This document shows, piece by piece, positions 16,301 to 30,967 of a stretch of 64,000 bases of DNA (positions are counted from its first letter, which is position 1; every line of letters starts with the position of its first letter). The notes below the pieces were generated by a model. That model was not told where the DNA came from. It made no database searches and saw nothing but the letters and a program-made list of their open reading frames with translations. The DNA lies in the NCBI RefSeq assembly GCF_027943255.1, contig NC_072893.1:62001-126000 (forward strand), given 5' to 3'. The stretch comes from Anastrepha obliqua. Its lineage: Eukaryota; Arthropoda; Insecta; Diptera; Tephritidae. The translations under genes were made by a program, and so were the position numbers.

Positions 16301-19300
16301 TTTTCACATGCACCCACGCCACCCACTTCTGACCACTCCAGTTGCATCCATGTCCACTTTTCACCAGGTCCACCATTTTTCACATGCATCCACTGCCACC
16401 CACTTCTGACAACTCCACTTGCATCCATGTCCACTTTTCACCAGGTCCACCATTTTTCACATGCACCCACGCCACCCACTTCTGACCACTCCAGTTGCAT
16501 CCATGTCCACTTTTCACCAGGTCCACCATTTTTCACATGCATCCACTGCCACCCACTTCTGACAACTCCACTTGCATCCATGTCCACTTTTCACCAGGTC
16601 CACCATTTTTCACATGCATCCACTGCCACCCACTTCTGACAACTCCACTTGCATCCATATCCACTTTTCACCAGGTCCACCATTTTTCACATGCACCCAC
16701 GCCACCCACTGCCACCCACTGCCACCCACTCCAGTTGAATCCATGTCCACTTTTCACCAGGTCCACCATTTTTCACATGCATCCACTGCCACCCACTTCT
16801 GACCACTCCAGTTGCATCCATGTCCACTTTTCACCAGGTCCACCATTTTTCACATGCACCCACGCCACCCACTTCTGACCACTCCAGTTGCATCCATGTC
16901 CACTTTTCACCAGGTCCACCATTTTTCACATGCACCCACGCCACCCACTTCTGACCACTCCAGTTGCATCCATGTCCACTTTTCACCAGGTCCACCATTT
17001 TTCACATGCATCCACTGCCACCCACTTCTGACCACTCCAGTTGCATCCATGTCCACTTTTCACCAGGTCCACCATTTTTCACATGCATCCACTGCCACCC
17101 ACTTCTGACAACTCCACTTGCATCCATATCCACTTTTCACCAGGTCCACCATTTTTCACATGCACCCACGCCACCCACTGCCACCCACTGCCACCCACTC
17201 CAGTTGAATCCATGTCCACTTTTCACCAGGTCCACCATTTTTCACATGCATCCACTGCCACCCACTTCTGACCACTCCAGTTGCATCCATGTCCACTTTT
17301 CACCAGGTCCACCATTTTTCACATGCACCCACGCCACCCACTTCTGACCACTCCAGTTGCATCCATGTCCACTTTTCACCAGGTCCACCATTTTTCACAT
17401 GCACCCACGCCACCCACTTCTGACCACTCCAGTTGCATCCATGTCCACTTTTCACCAGGTCCACCATTTTTCACATGCATCCACTGCCACCCACTTCTGA
17501 CAACTCCACTTGCATCCATGTCCACTTTTCACCAGGTCCACCATTTTTCACATGCACCCACGCCACCCACTTCTGACCACTCCAGTTGCATCCATGTCCA
17601 CTTTTCACCAGGTCCACCATTTTTCACATGCACCCACGCCACCCACTTCTGACCACTCCAGTTGCATCCATGTCCACTTTTCACCAGGTCCACCATTTTT
17701 CACATGCATCCACTGCCACCCACTTCTGACCACTCCAGTTGCATCCATGTCCACTTTTCACCAGGTCCACCATTTTTCACATGCACCCACGCCACCCACT
17801 TCTGACCACTCCAGTTGCATCCATGTCCACTTTTCACCAGGTCCACCATTTTTCACATGCACCCACGCCACCCACTTCTGACCACTCCAGTTGCATCCAT
17901 GTCCACTTTTCACCAGGTCCACCATTTTTCACATGCATCCACTGCCACCCACTTCTGACCACTCCAGTTGCATCCATGTCCACTTTTCACCAGGTCCACC
18001 ATTTTTCACATGCACCCACGCCACCCACTTCTGACCACTCCAGTTGCATCCATGTCCACTTTTCACCAGGTCCACCATTTTTCACATGCACCCACGCCAC
18101 CCACTTCTGACCACTCCAGTTGCATCCATGTCCACTTTTCACCAGGTCCACCATTTTTCACATGCACCCACGCCACCCACTGCCACCCACTCCAGTTGAA
18201 TCCATGTCCACTTTTCACCAGGTCCACCATTTTTCACATGCATCCACTGCCACCCACTTCTGACCACTCCAGTTGCATCCATGTCCACTTTTCACCAGGT
18301 CCACCATTTTTCACATGCACCCACGCCACCCACTTCTGACCACTCCAGTTGCATCCATGTCCACTTTTCACCAGGTCCACCATTTTTCACATGCACCCAC
18401 GCCACCCACTTCTGACCACTCCAGTTGCATCCATGTCCACTTTTCACCAGGTCCACCATTTTTCACATGCATCCACTGCCACCCACTTCTGACCACTCCA
18501 GTTGCATCCATGTCCACTTTTCACCAGGTCCACCATTTTTCACATGCACCCACGCCACCCACTTCTGACCACTCCAGTTGCATCCATGTCCACTTTTCAC
18601 CAGGTCCACCATTTTTCACATGCACCCACGCCACCCACTTCTGACCACTCCAGTTGCATCCATGTCCACTTTTCACCAGGTCCACCATTTTTCACATGCA
18701 TCCACTGCCACCCACTTCTGACCACTCCAGTTGCATCCATGTCCACTTTTCACCAGGTCCACCATTTTTCACATGCATCCACTGCCACCCACTTCTGACC
18801 ACTCCAGTTGCATCCATGTCCACTTTTCACCAGGTCCACCATTTTTCACATGCACCCACGCCACCCACTTCTGACCACTCCAGTTGCATCCATGTCCACT
18901 TTTCACCAGGTCCACCATTTTTCACATGCATCCACTGCCACCCACTTCTGACCACTCCAGTTGCATCCATGTCCACTTTTCACCAGGTCCACCATTTTTC
19001 ACATGCATCCACTGCCACCCACTTCTGACAACTCCACTTGCATCCATATCCACTTTTCACCAGGTCCACCATTTTTCACATGCACCCACGCCACCCACTG
19101 CCACCCACTGCCACCCACTCCAGTTGAATCCATGTCCACTTTTCACCAGGTCCACCATTTTTCACATGCATCCACTGCCACCCACTTCTGACCACTCCAG
19201 TTGCATCCATGTCCACTTTTCACCAGGTCCACCATTTTTCACATGCACCCACGCCACCCACTTCTGACCACTCCAGTTGCATCCATGTCCACTTTTCACC

Positions 19301-20673
19301 AGGTCCACCATTTTTCACATGCACCCACGCCACCCACTTCTGACCACTCCAGTTGCATCCATGTCCACTTTTCACCAGGTCCACCATTTTTCACATGCAT
19401 CCACTGCCACCCACTTCTGACAACTCCACTTGCATCCATGTCCACTTTTCACCAGGTCCACCATTTTTCACATGCATCCACTGCCACCCACTTCTGACAA
19501 CTCCACTTGCATCCATATCCACTTTTCACCAGGTCCACCATTTTTCACATGCACCCACGCCACCCACTGCCACCCACTGCCACCCACTCCAGTTGAATCC
19601 ATGTCCACTTTTCACCAGGTCCACCATTTTTCACATGCATCCACTGCCACCCACTTCTGACCACTCCAGTTGCATCCATGTCCACTTTTCACCAGGTCCA
19701 CCATTTTTCACATGCACCCACGCCACCCACTTCTGACCACTCCAGTTGCATCCATGTCCACTTTTCACCAGGTCCACCATTTTTCACATGCACCCACGCC
19801 ACCCACTTCTGACCACTCCAGTTGCATCCATGTCCACTTTTCACCAGGTCCACCATTTTTCACATGCATCCACTGCCACCCACTTCTGACCACTCCAGTT
19901 GCATCCATGTCCACTTTTCACCAGGTCCACCATTTTTCACATGCACCCACGCCACCCACTTCTGACCACTCCAGTTGCATCCATGTCCACTTTTCACCAG
20001 GTCCACCATTTTTCACATGCACCCACGCCACCCACTTCTGACCACTCCAGTTGCATCCATGTCCACTTTTCACCAGGTCCACCATTTTTCACATGCATCC
20101 ACTGCCACCCACTTCTGACCACTCCAGTTGCATCCATGTCCACTTTTCACCAGGTCCACCATTTTTCACATGCATCCACTGCCACCCACTTCTGACCACT
20201 CCAGTTGCATCCATGTCCACTTTTCACCAGGTCCACCATTTTTCACATGCACCCACGCCACCCACTTCTGACCACTCCAGTTGCATCCATGTCCACTTTT
20301 CACCAGGTCCACCATTTTTCACATGCATCCACTGCCACCCACTTCTGACAACTCCACTTGCATCCATGTCCACTTTTCACCAGGTCCACCATTTTTCACA
20401 TGCATCCACTGCCACCCACTTCTGACAACTCCACTTGCATCCATATCCACTTTTCACCAGGTCCACCATTTTTCACATGCACCCACGCCACCCACTGCCA
20501 CCCACTGCCACCCACTCCAGTTGAATCCATGTCCACTTTTCACCAGGTCCACCATTTTTCACATGCATCCACTGCCACCCACTTCTGACCACTCCAGTTG
20601 CATCCATGTCCACTTTTCACCAGGTCCACCATTTTTCACATGCACCCACGCCACCCACTTCTGACCACTCCAG
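10380..20673. repeat. Higher-order super-repeat, copy 1 (10,294 bp)
   Basis: The spacings of the 86-bp class E monomers in this block run 623, 1079, 929, 928, 853, 1081, 622, 469, 1920, 469, 928, 393. The same ordered series recurs immediately to the right with an offset of exactly 10,294 bp. Spot comparisons of bases at that offset agree. Block edges are good to about two monomers. Unequal exchange or a rolling-circle type amplification is inferred. Confidence 0.9.
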
Positions 20674-23600
20674 TTGCATCCATGTCCACTTTTCACCAGG
20701 TCCACCATTTTTCACATGCATCCACTGCCACCCACTTCTGACAACTCCACTTGCATCCATGTCCACTTTTCACCAGGTCCACCATTTTTCACATGCATCC
20801 ACTGCCACCCACTTCTGACAACTCCACTTGCATCCATATCCACTTTTCACCAGGTCCACCATTTTTCACATGCACCCACGCCACCCACTGCCACCCACTG
20901 CCACCCACTCCAGTTGAATCCATGTCCACTTTTCACCAGGTCCACCATTTTTCACATGCATCCACTGCCACCCACTTCTGACCACTCCAGTTGCATCCAT
21001 GTCCACTTTTCACCAGGTCCACCATTTTTCACATGCACCCACGCCACCCACTTCTGACCACTCCAGTTGCATCCATGTCCACTTTTCACCAGGTCCACCA
21101 TTTTTCACATGCATCCACTGCCACCCACTTCTGACCACTCCAGTTGCATCCATGTCCACTTTTCACCAGGTCCACCATTTTTCACATGCATCCACTGCCA
21201 CCCACTTCTGACCACTCCAGTTGCATCCATGTCCACTTTTCACCAGGTCCACCATTTTTCACATGCACCCACGCCACCCACTTCTGACCACTCCAGTTGC
21301 ATCCATGTCCACTTTTCACCAGGTCCACCATTTTTCACATGCATCCACTGCCACCCACTTCTGACAACTCCACTTGCATCCATGTCCACTTTTCACCAGG
21401 TCCACCATTTTTCACATGCATCCACTGCCACCCACTTCTGACAACTCCACTTGCATCCATATCCACTTTTCACCAGGTCCACCATTTTTCACATGCACCC
21501 ACGCCACCCACTGCCACCCACTGCCACCCACTCCAGTTGAATCCATGTCCACTTTTCACCAGGTCCACCATTTTTCACATGCATCCACTGCCACCCACTT
21601 CTGACCACTCCAGTTGCATCCATGTCCACTTTTCACCAGGTCCACCATTTTTCACATGCACCCACGCCACCCACTTCTGACCACTCCAGTTGCATCCATG
21701 TCCACTTTTCACCAGGTCCACCATTTTTCACATGCACCCACGCCACCCACTTCTGACCACTCCAGTTGCATCCATGTCCACTTTTCACCAGGTCCACCAT
21801 TTTTCACATGCACCCACGCCACCCACTTCTGACCACTCCAGTTGCATCCATGTCCACTTTTCACCAGGTCCACCATTTTTCACATGCACCCACGCCACCC
21901 ACTTCTGACCACTCCAGTTGCATCCATGTCCACTTTTCACCAGGTCCACCATTTTTCACATGCACCCACGCCACCCACTTCTGACCACTCCAGTTGCATC
22001 CATGTCCACTTTTCACCAGGTCCACCATTTTTCACATGCACCCACGCCACCCACTTCTGACCACTCCAGTTGCATCCATGTCCACTTTTCACCAGGTCCA
22101 CCATTTTTCACATGCACCCACGCCACCCACTTCTGACCACTCCAGTTGCATCCATGTCCACTTTTCACCAGGTCCACCATTTTTCACATGCATCCACTGC
22201 CACCCACTTCTGACCACTCCAGTTGCATCCATGTCCACTTTTCACCAGGTCCACCATTTTTCACATGCATCCACTGCCACCCACTTCTGACCACTCCAGT
22301 TGCATCCATGTCCACTTTTCACCAGGTCCACCATTTTTCACATGCACCCACGCCACCCACTTCTGACCACTCCAGTTGCATCCATGTCCACTTTTCACCA
22401 GGTCCACCATTTTTCACATGCATCCACTGCCACCCACTTCTGACAACTCCACTTGCATCCATGTCCACTTTTCACCAGGTCCACCATTTTTCACATGCAT
22501 CCACTGCCACCCACTTCTGACAACTCCACTTGCATCCATATCCACTTTTCACCAGGTCCACCATTTTTCACATGCACCCACGCCACCCACTGCCACCCAC
22601 TGCCACCCACTCCAGTTGAATCCATGTCCACTTTTCACCAGGTCCACCATTTTTCACATGCATCCACTGCCACCCACTTCTGACCACTCCAGTTGCATCC
22701 ATGTCCACTTTTCACCAGGTCCACCATTTTTCACATGCACCCACGCCACCCACTTCTGACCACTCCAGTTGCATCCATGTCCACTTTTCACCAGGTCCAC
22801 CATTTTTCACATGCATCCACTGCCACCCACTTCTGACCACTCCAGTTGCATCCATGTCCACTTTTCACCAGGTCCACCATTTTTCACATGCATCCACTGC
22901 CACCCACTTCTGACCACTCCAGTTGCATCCATGTCCACTTTTCACCAGGTCCACCATTTTTCACATGCACCCACGCCACCCACTTCTGACCACTCCAGTT
23001 GCATCCATGTCCACTTTTCACCAGGTCCACCATTTTTCACATGCACCCACGCCACCCACTTCTGACCACTCCAGTTGCATCCATGTCCACTTTTCACCAG
23101 GTCCACCATTTTTCACATGCATCCACTGCCACCCACTTCTGACCACTCCAGTTGCATCCATGTCCACTTTTCACCAGGTCCACCATTTTTCACATGCATC
23201 CACTGCCACCCACTTCTGACCACTCCAGTTGCATCCATGTCCACTTTTCACCAGGTCCACCATTTTTCACATGCACCCACGCCACCCACTTCTGACCACT
23301 CCAGTTGCATCCATGTCCACTTTTCACCAGGTCCACCATTTTTCACATGCATCCACTGCCACCCACTTCTGACAACTCCACTTGCATCCATGTCCACTTT
23401 TCACCAGGTCCACCATTTTTCACATGCATCCACTGCCACCCACTTCTGACAACTCCACTTGCATCCATATCCACTTTTCACCAGGTCCACCATTTTTCAC
23501 ATGCACCCACGCCACCCACTGCCACCCACTGCCACCCACTCCAGTTGAATCCATGTCCACTTTTCACCAGGTCCACCATTTTTCACATGCATCCACTGCC

Positions 23601-26600
23601 ACCCACTTCTGACCACTCCAGTTGCATCCATGTCCACTTTTCACCAGGTCCACCATTTTTCACATGCACCCACGCCACCCACTTCTGACCACTCCAGTTG
23701 CATCCATGTCCACTTTTCACCAGGTCCACCATTTTTCACATGCACCCACGCCACCCACTTCTGACCACTCCAGTTGCATCCATGTCCACTTTTCACCAGG
23801 TCCACCATTTTTCACATGCATCCACTGCCACCCACTTCTGACCACTCCAGTTGCATCCATGTCCACTTTTCACCAGGTCCACCATTTTTCACATGCACCC
23901 ACGCCACCCACTTCTGACCACTCCAGTTGCATCCATGTCCACTTTTCACCAGGTCCACCATTTTTCACATGCACCCACGCCACCCACTTCTGACCACTCC
24001 AGTTGCATCCATGTCCACTTTTCACCAGGTCCACCATTTTTCACATGCATCCACTGCCACCCACTTCTGACCACTCCAGTTGCATCCATGTCCACTTTTC
24101 ACCAGGTCCACCATTTTTCACATGCATCCACTGCCACCCACTTCTGACCACTCCAGTTGCATCCATGTCCACTTTTCACCAGGTCCACCATTTTTCACAT
24201 GCACCCACGCCACCCACTTCTGACCACTCCAGTTGCATCCATGTCCACTTTTCACCAGGTCCACCATTTTTCACATGCATCCACTGCCACCCACTTCTGA
24301 CAACTCCACTTGCATCCATGTCCACTTTTCACCAGGTCCACCATTTTTCACATGCATCCACTGCCACCCACTTCTGACAACTCCACTTGCATCCATATCC
24401 ACTTTTCACCAGGTCCACCATTTTTCACATGCACCCACGCCACCCACTGCCACCCACTGCCACCCACTCCAGTTGAATCCATGTCCACTTTTCACCAGGT
24501 CCACCATTTTTCACATGCATCCACTGCCACCCACTTCTGACCACTCCAGTTGCATCCATGTCCACTTTTCACCAGGTCCACCATTTTTCACATGCATCCA
24601 CTGCCACCCACTTCTGACCACTCCAGTTGCATCCATGTCCACTTTTCACCAGGTCCACCATTTTTCACATGCACCCACGCCACCCACTTCTGACCACTCC
24701 AGTTGCATCCATGTCCACTTTTCACCAGGTCCACCATTTTTCACATGCACCCACGCCACCCACTTCTGACCACTCCAGTTGCATCCATGTCCACTTTTCA
24801 CCAGGTCCACCATTTTTCACATGCATCCACTGCCACCCACTTCTGACCACTCCAGTTGCATCCATGTCCACTTTTCACCAGGTCCACCATTTTTCACATG
24901 CATCCACTGCCACCCACTTCTGACCACTCCAGTTGCATCCATGTCCACTTTTCACCAGGTCCACCATTTTTCACATGCATCCACTGCCACCCACTTCTGA
25001 CCACTCCAGTTGCATCCATGTCCACTTTTCACCAGGTCCACCATTTTTCACATGCACCCACGCCACCCACTTCTGACCACTCCAGTTGCATCCATGTCCA
25101 CTTTTCACCAGGTCCACCATTTTTCACATGCATCCACTGCCACCCACTTCTGACAACTCCACTTGCATCCATGTCCACTTTTCACCAGGTCCACCATTTT
25201 TCACATGCATCCACTGCCACCCACTTCTGACAACTCCACTTGCATCCATATCCACTTTTCACCAGGTCCACCATTTTTCACATGCACCCACGCCACCCAC
25301 TGCCACCCACTGCCACCCACTCCAGTTGAATCCATGTCCACTTTTCACCAGGTCCACCATTTTTCACATGCATCCACTGCCACCCACTTCTGACCACTCC
25401 AGTTGCATCCATGTCCACTTTTCACCAGGTCCACCATTTTTCACATGCACCCACGCCACCCACTTCTGACCACTCCAGTTGCATCCATGTCCACTTTTCA
25501 CCAGGTCCACCATTTTTCACATGCACCCACGCCACCCACTTCTGACCACTCCAGTTGCATCCATGTCCACTTTTCACCAGGTCCACCATTTTTCACATGC
25601 ATCCACTGCCACCCACTTCTGACCACTCCAGTTGCATCCATGTCCACTTTTCACCAGGTCCACCATTTTTCACATGCACCCACGCCACCCACTTCTGACC
25701 ACTCCAGTTGCATCCATGTCCACTTTTCACCAGGTCCACCATTTTTCACATGCATCCACTGCCACCCACTTCTGACCACTCCAGTTGCATCCATGTCCAC
25801 TTTTCACCAGGTCCACCATTTTTCACATGCACCCACGCCACCCACTTCTGACCACTCCAGTTGCATCCATGTCCACTTTTCACCAGGTCCACCATTTTTC
25901 ACATGCACCCACGCCACCCACTTCTGACCACTCCAGTTGCATCCATGTCCACTTTTCACCAGGTCCACCATTTTTCACATGCATCCACTGCCACCCACTT
26001 CTGACCACTCCAGTTGCATCCATGTCCACTTTTCACCAGGTCCACCATTTTTCACATGCATCCACTGCCACCCACTTCTGACCACTCCAGTTGCATCCAT
26101 GTCCACTTTTCACCAGGTCCACCATTTTTCACATGCACCCACGCCACCCACTTCTGACCACTCCAGTTGCATCCATGTCCACTTTTCACCAGGTCCACCA
26201 TTTTTCACATGCATCCACTGCCACCCACTTCTGACAACTCCACTTGCATCCATGTCCACTTTTCACCAGGTCCACCATTTTTCACATGCATCCACTGCCA
26301 CCCACTTCTGACAACTCCACTTGCATCCATATCCACTTTTCACCAGGTCCACCATTTTTCACATGCACCCACGCCACCCACTGCCACCCACTGCCACCCA
26401 CTCCAGTTGAATCCATGTCCACTTTTCACCAGGTCCACCATTTTTCACATGCATCCACTGCCACCCACTTCTGACCACTCCAGTTGCATCCATGTCCACT
26501 TTTCACCAGGTCCACCATTTTTCACATGCACCCACGCCACCCACTTCTGACCACTCCAGTTGCATCCATGTCCACTTTTCACCAGGTCCACCATTTTTCA

Positions 26601-29600
26601 CATGCACCCACGCCACCCACTTCTGACCACTCCAGTTGCATCCATGTCCACTTTTCACCAGGTCCACCATTTTTCACATGCATCCACTGCCACCCACTTC
26701 TGACAACTCCACTTGCATCCATGTCCACTTTTCACCAGGTCCACCATTTTTCACATGCACCCACGCCACCCACTTCTGACCACTCCAGTTGCATCCATGT
26801 CCACTTTTCACCAGGTCCACCATTTTTCACATGCATCCACTGCCACCCACTTCTGACAACTCCACTTGCATCCATGTCCACTTTTCACCAGGTCCACCAT
26901 TTTTCACATGCATCCACTGCCACCCACTTCTGACAACTCCACTTGCATCCATATCCACTTTTCACCAGGTCCACCATTTTTCACATGCACCCACGCCACC
27001 CACTGCCACCCACTGCCACCCACTCCAGTTGAATCCATGTCCACTTTTCACCAGGTCCACCATTTTTCACATGCATCCACTGCCACCCACTTCTGACCAC
27101 TCCAGTTGCATCCATGTCCACTTTTCACCAGGTCCACCATTTTTCACATGCACCCACGCCACCCACTTCTGACCACTCCAGTTGCATCCATGTCCACTTT
27201 TCACCAGGTCCACCATTTTTCACATGCACCCACGCCACCCACTTCTGACCACTCCAGTTGCATCCATGTCCACTTTTCACCAGGTCCACCATTTTTCACA
27301 TGCATCCACTGCCACCCACTTCTGACCACTCCAGTTGCATCCATGTCCACTTTTCACCAGGTCCACCATTTTTCACATGCATCCACTGCCACCCACTTCT
27401 GACAACTCCACTTGCATCCATATCCACTTTTCACCAGGTCCACCATTTTTCACATGCACCCACGCCACCCACTGCCACCCACTGCCACCCACTCCAGTTG
27501 AATCCATGTCCACTTTTCACCAGGTCCACCATTTTTCACATGCATCCACTGCCACCCACTTCTGACCACTCCAGTTGCATCCATGTCCACTTTTCACCAG
27601 GTCCACCATTTTTCACATGCACCCACGCCACCCACTTCTGACCACTCCAGTTGCATCCATGTCCACTTTTCACCAGGTCCACCATTTTTCACATGCACCC
27701 ACGCCACCCACTTCTGACCACTCCAGTTGCATCCATGTCCACTTTTCACCAGGTCCACCATTTTTCACATGCATCCACTGCCACCCACTTCTGACAACTC
27801 CACTTGCATCCATGTCCACTTTTCACCAGGTCCACCATTTTTCACATGCACCCACGCCACCCACTTCTGACCACTCCAGTTGCATCCATGTCCACTTTTC
27901 ACCAGGTCCACCATTTTTCACATGCACCCACGCCACCCACTTCTGACCACTCCAGTTGCATCCATGTCCACTTTTCACCAGGTCCACCATTTTTCACATG
28001 CATCCACTGCCACCCACTTCTGACCACTCCAGTTGCATCCATGTCCACTTTTCACCAGGTCCACCATTTTTCACATGCACCCACGCCACCCACTTCTGAC
28101 CACTCCAGTTGCATCCATGTCCACTTTTCACCAGGTCCACCATTTTTCACATGCACCCACGCCACCCACTTCTGACCACTCCAGTTGCATCCATGTCCAC
28201 TTTTCACCAGGTCCACCATTTTTCACATGCATCCACTGCCACCCACTTCTGACCACTCCAGTTGCATCCATGTCCACTTTTCACCAGGTCCACCATTTTT
28301 CACATGCACCCACGCCACCCACTTCTGACCACTCCAGTTGCATCCATGTCCACTTTTCACCAGGTCCACCATTTTTCACATGCACCCACGCCACCCACTT
28401 CTGACCACTCCAGTTGCATCCATGTCCACTTTTCACCAGGTCCACCATTTTTCACATGCACCCACGCCACCCACTGCCACCCACTCCAGTTGAATCCATG
28501 TCCACTTTTCACCAGGTCCACCATTTTTCACATGCATCCACTGCCACCCACTTCTGACCACTCCAGTTGCATCCATGTCCACTTTTCACCAGGTCCACCA
28601 TTTTTCACATGCACCCACGCCACCCACTTCTGACCACTCCAGTTGCATCCATGTCCACTTTTCACCAGGTCCACCATTTTTCACATGCACCCACGCCACC
28701 CACTTCTGACCACTCCAGTTGCATCCATGTCCACTTTTCACCAGGTCCACCATTTTTCACATGCATCCACTGCCACCCACTTCTGACCACTCCAGTTGCA
28801 TCCATGTCCACTTTTCACCAGGTCCACCATTTTTCACATGCACCCACGCCACCCACTTCTGACCACTCCAGTTGCATCCATGTCCACTTTTCACCAGGTC
28901 CACCATTTTTCACATGCACCCACGCCACCCACTTCTGACCACTCCAGTTGCATCCATGTCCACTTTTCACCAGGTCCACCATTTTTCACATGCATCCACT
29001 GCCACCCACTTCTGACCACTCCAGTTGCATCCATGTCCACTTTTCACCAGGTCCACCATTTTTCACATGCATCCACTGCCACCCACTTCTGACCACTCCA
29101 GTTGCATCCATGTCCACTTTTCACCAGGTCCACCATTTTTCACATGCACCCACGCCACCCACTTCTGACCACTCCAGTTGCATCCATGTCCACTTTTCAC
29201 CAGGTCCACCATTTTTCACATGCATCCACTGCCACCCACTTCTGACCACTCCAGTTGCATCCATGTCCACTTTTCACCAGGTCCACCATTTTTCACATGC
29301 ATCCACTGCCACCCACTTCTGACAACTCCACTTGCATCCATATCCACTTTTCACCAGGTCCACCATTTTTCACATGCACCCACGCCACCCACTGCCACCC
29401 ACTGCCACCCACTCCAGTTGAATCCATGTCCACTTTTCACCAGGTCCACCATTTTTCACATGCATCCACTGCCACCCACTTCTGACCACTCCAGTTGCAT
29501 CCATGTCCACTTTTCACCAGGTCCACCATTTTTCACATGCACCCACGCCACCCACTTCTGACCACTCCAGTTGCATCCATGTCCACTTTTCACCAGGTCC

Positions 29601-30967
29601 ACCATTTTTCACATGCACCCACGCCACCCACTTCTGACCACTCCAGTTGCATCCATGTCCACTTTTCACCAGGTCCACCATTTTTCACATGCATCCACTG
29701 CCACCCACTTCTGACAACTCCACTTGCATCCATGTCCACTTTTCACCAGGTCCACCATTTTTCACATGCATCCACTGCCACCCACTTCTGACAACTCCAC
29801 TTGCATCCATATCCACTTTTCACCAGGTCCACCATTTTTCACATGCACCCACGCCACCCACTGCCACCCACTGCCACCCACTCCAGTTGAATCCATGTCC
29901 ACTTTTCACCAGGTCCACCATTTTTCACATGCATCCACTGCCACCCACTTCTGACCACTCCAGTTGCATCCATGTCCACTTTTCACCAGGTCCACCATTT
30001 TTCACATGCACCCACGCCACCCACTTCTGACCACTCCAGTTGCATCCATGTCCACTTTTCACCAGGTCCACCATTTTTCACATGCACCCACGCCACCCAC
30101 TTCTGACCACTCCAGTTGCATCCATGTCCACTTTTCACCAGGTCCACCATTTTTCACATGCATCCACTGCCACCCACTTCTGACCACTCCAGTTGCATCC
30201 ATGTCCACTTTTCACCAGGTCCACCATTTTTCACATGCACCCACGCCACCCACTTCTGACCACTCCAGTTGCATCCATGTCCACTTTTCACCAGGTCCAC
30301 CATTTTTCACATGCACCCACGCCACCCACTTCTGACCACTCCAGTTGCATCCATGTCCACTTTTCACCAGGTCCACCATTTTTCACATGCATCCACTGCC
30401 ACCCACTTCTGACCACTCCAGTTGCATCCATGTCCACTTTTCACCAGGTCCACCATTTTTCACATGCATCCACTGCCACCCACTTCTGACCACTCCAGTT
30501 GCATCCATGTCCACTTTTCACCAGGTCCACCATTTTTCACATGCACCCACGCCACCCACTTCTGACCACTCCAGTTGCATCCATGTCCACTTTTCACCAG
30601 GTCCACCATTTTTCACATGCATCCACTGCCACCCACTTCTGACAACTCCACTTGCATCCATGTCCACTTTTCACCAGGTCCACCATTTTTCACATGCATC
30701 CACTGCCACCCACTTCTGACAACTCCACTTGCATCCATATCCACTTTTCACCAGGTCCACCATTTTTCACATGCACCCACGCCACCCACTGCCACCCACT
30801 GCCACCCACTCCAGTTGAATCCATGTCCACTTTTCACCAGGTCCACCATTTTTCACATGCATCCACTGCCACCCACTTCTGACCACTCCAGTTGCATCCA
30901 TGTCCACTTTTCACCAGGTCCACCATTTTTCACATGCACCCACGCCACCCACTTCTGACCACTCCAG
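20674..30967. repeat. Higher-order super-repeat, copy 2 (10,294 bp)
   Basis: This is the second tandem copy of the block to its left, matching class by class until about 30,900, where the next E spacing becomes 2,074 instead of 393. The near absence of private differences implies a recent duplication, or an assembly artefact. The right third of this copy also matches the window's first 3.58 kb at an offset of 27,387 bp, and positions 17,094-20,673 match that same stretch at 17,093 bp. Confidence 0.9.
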
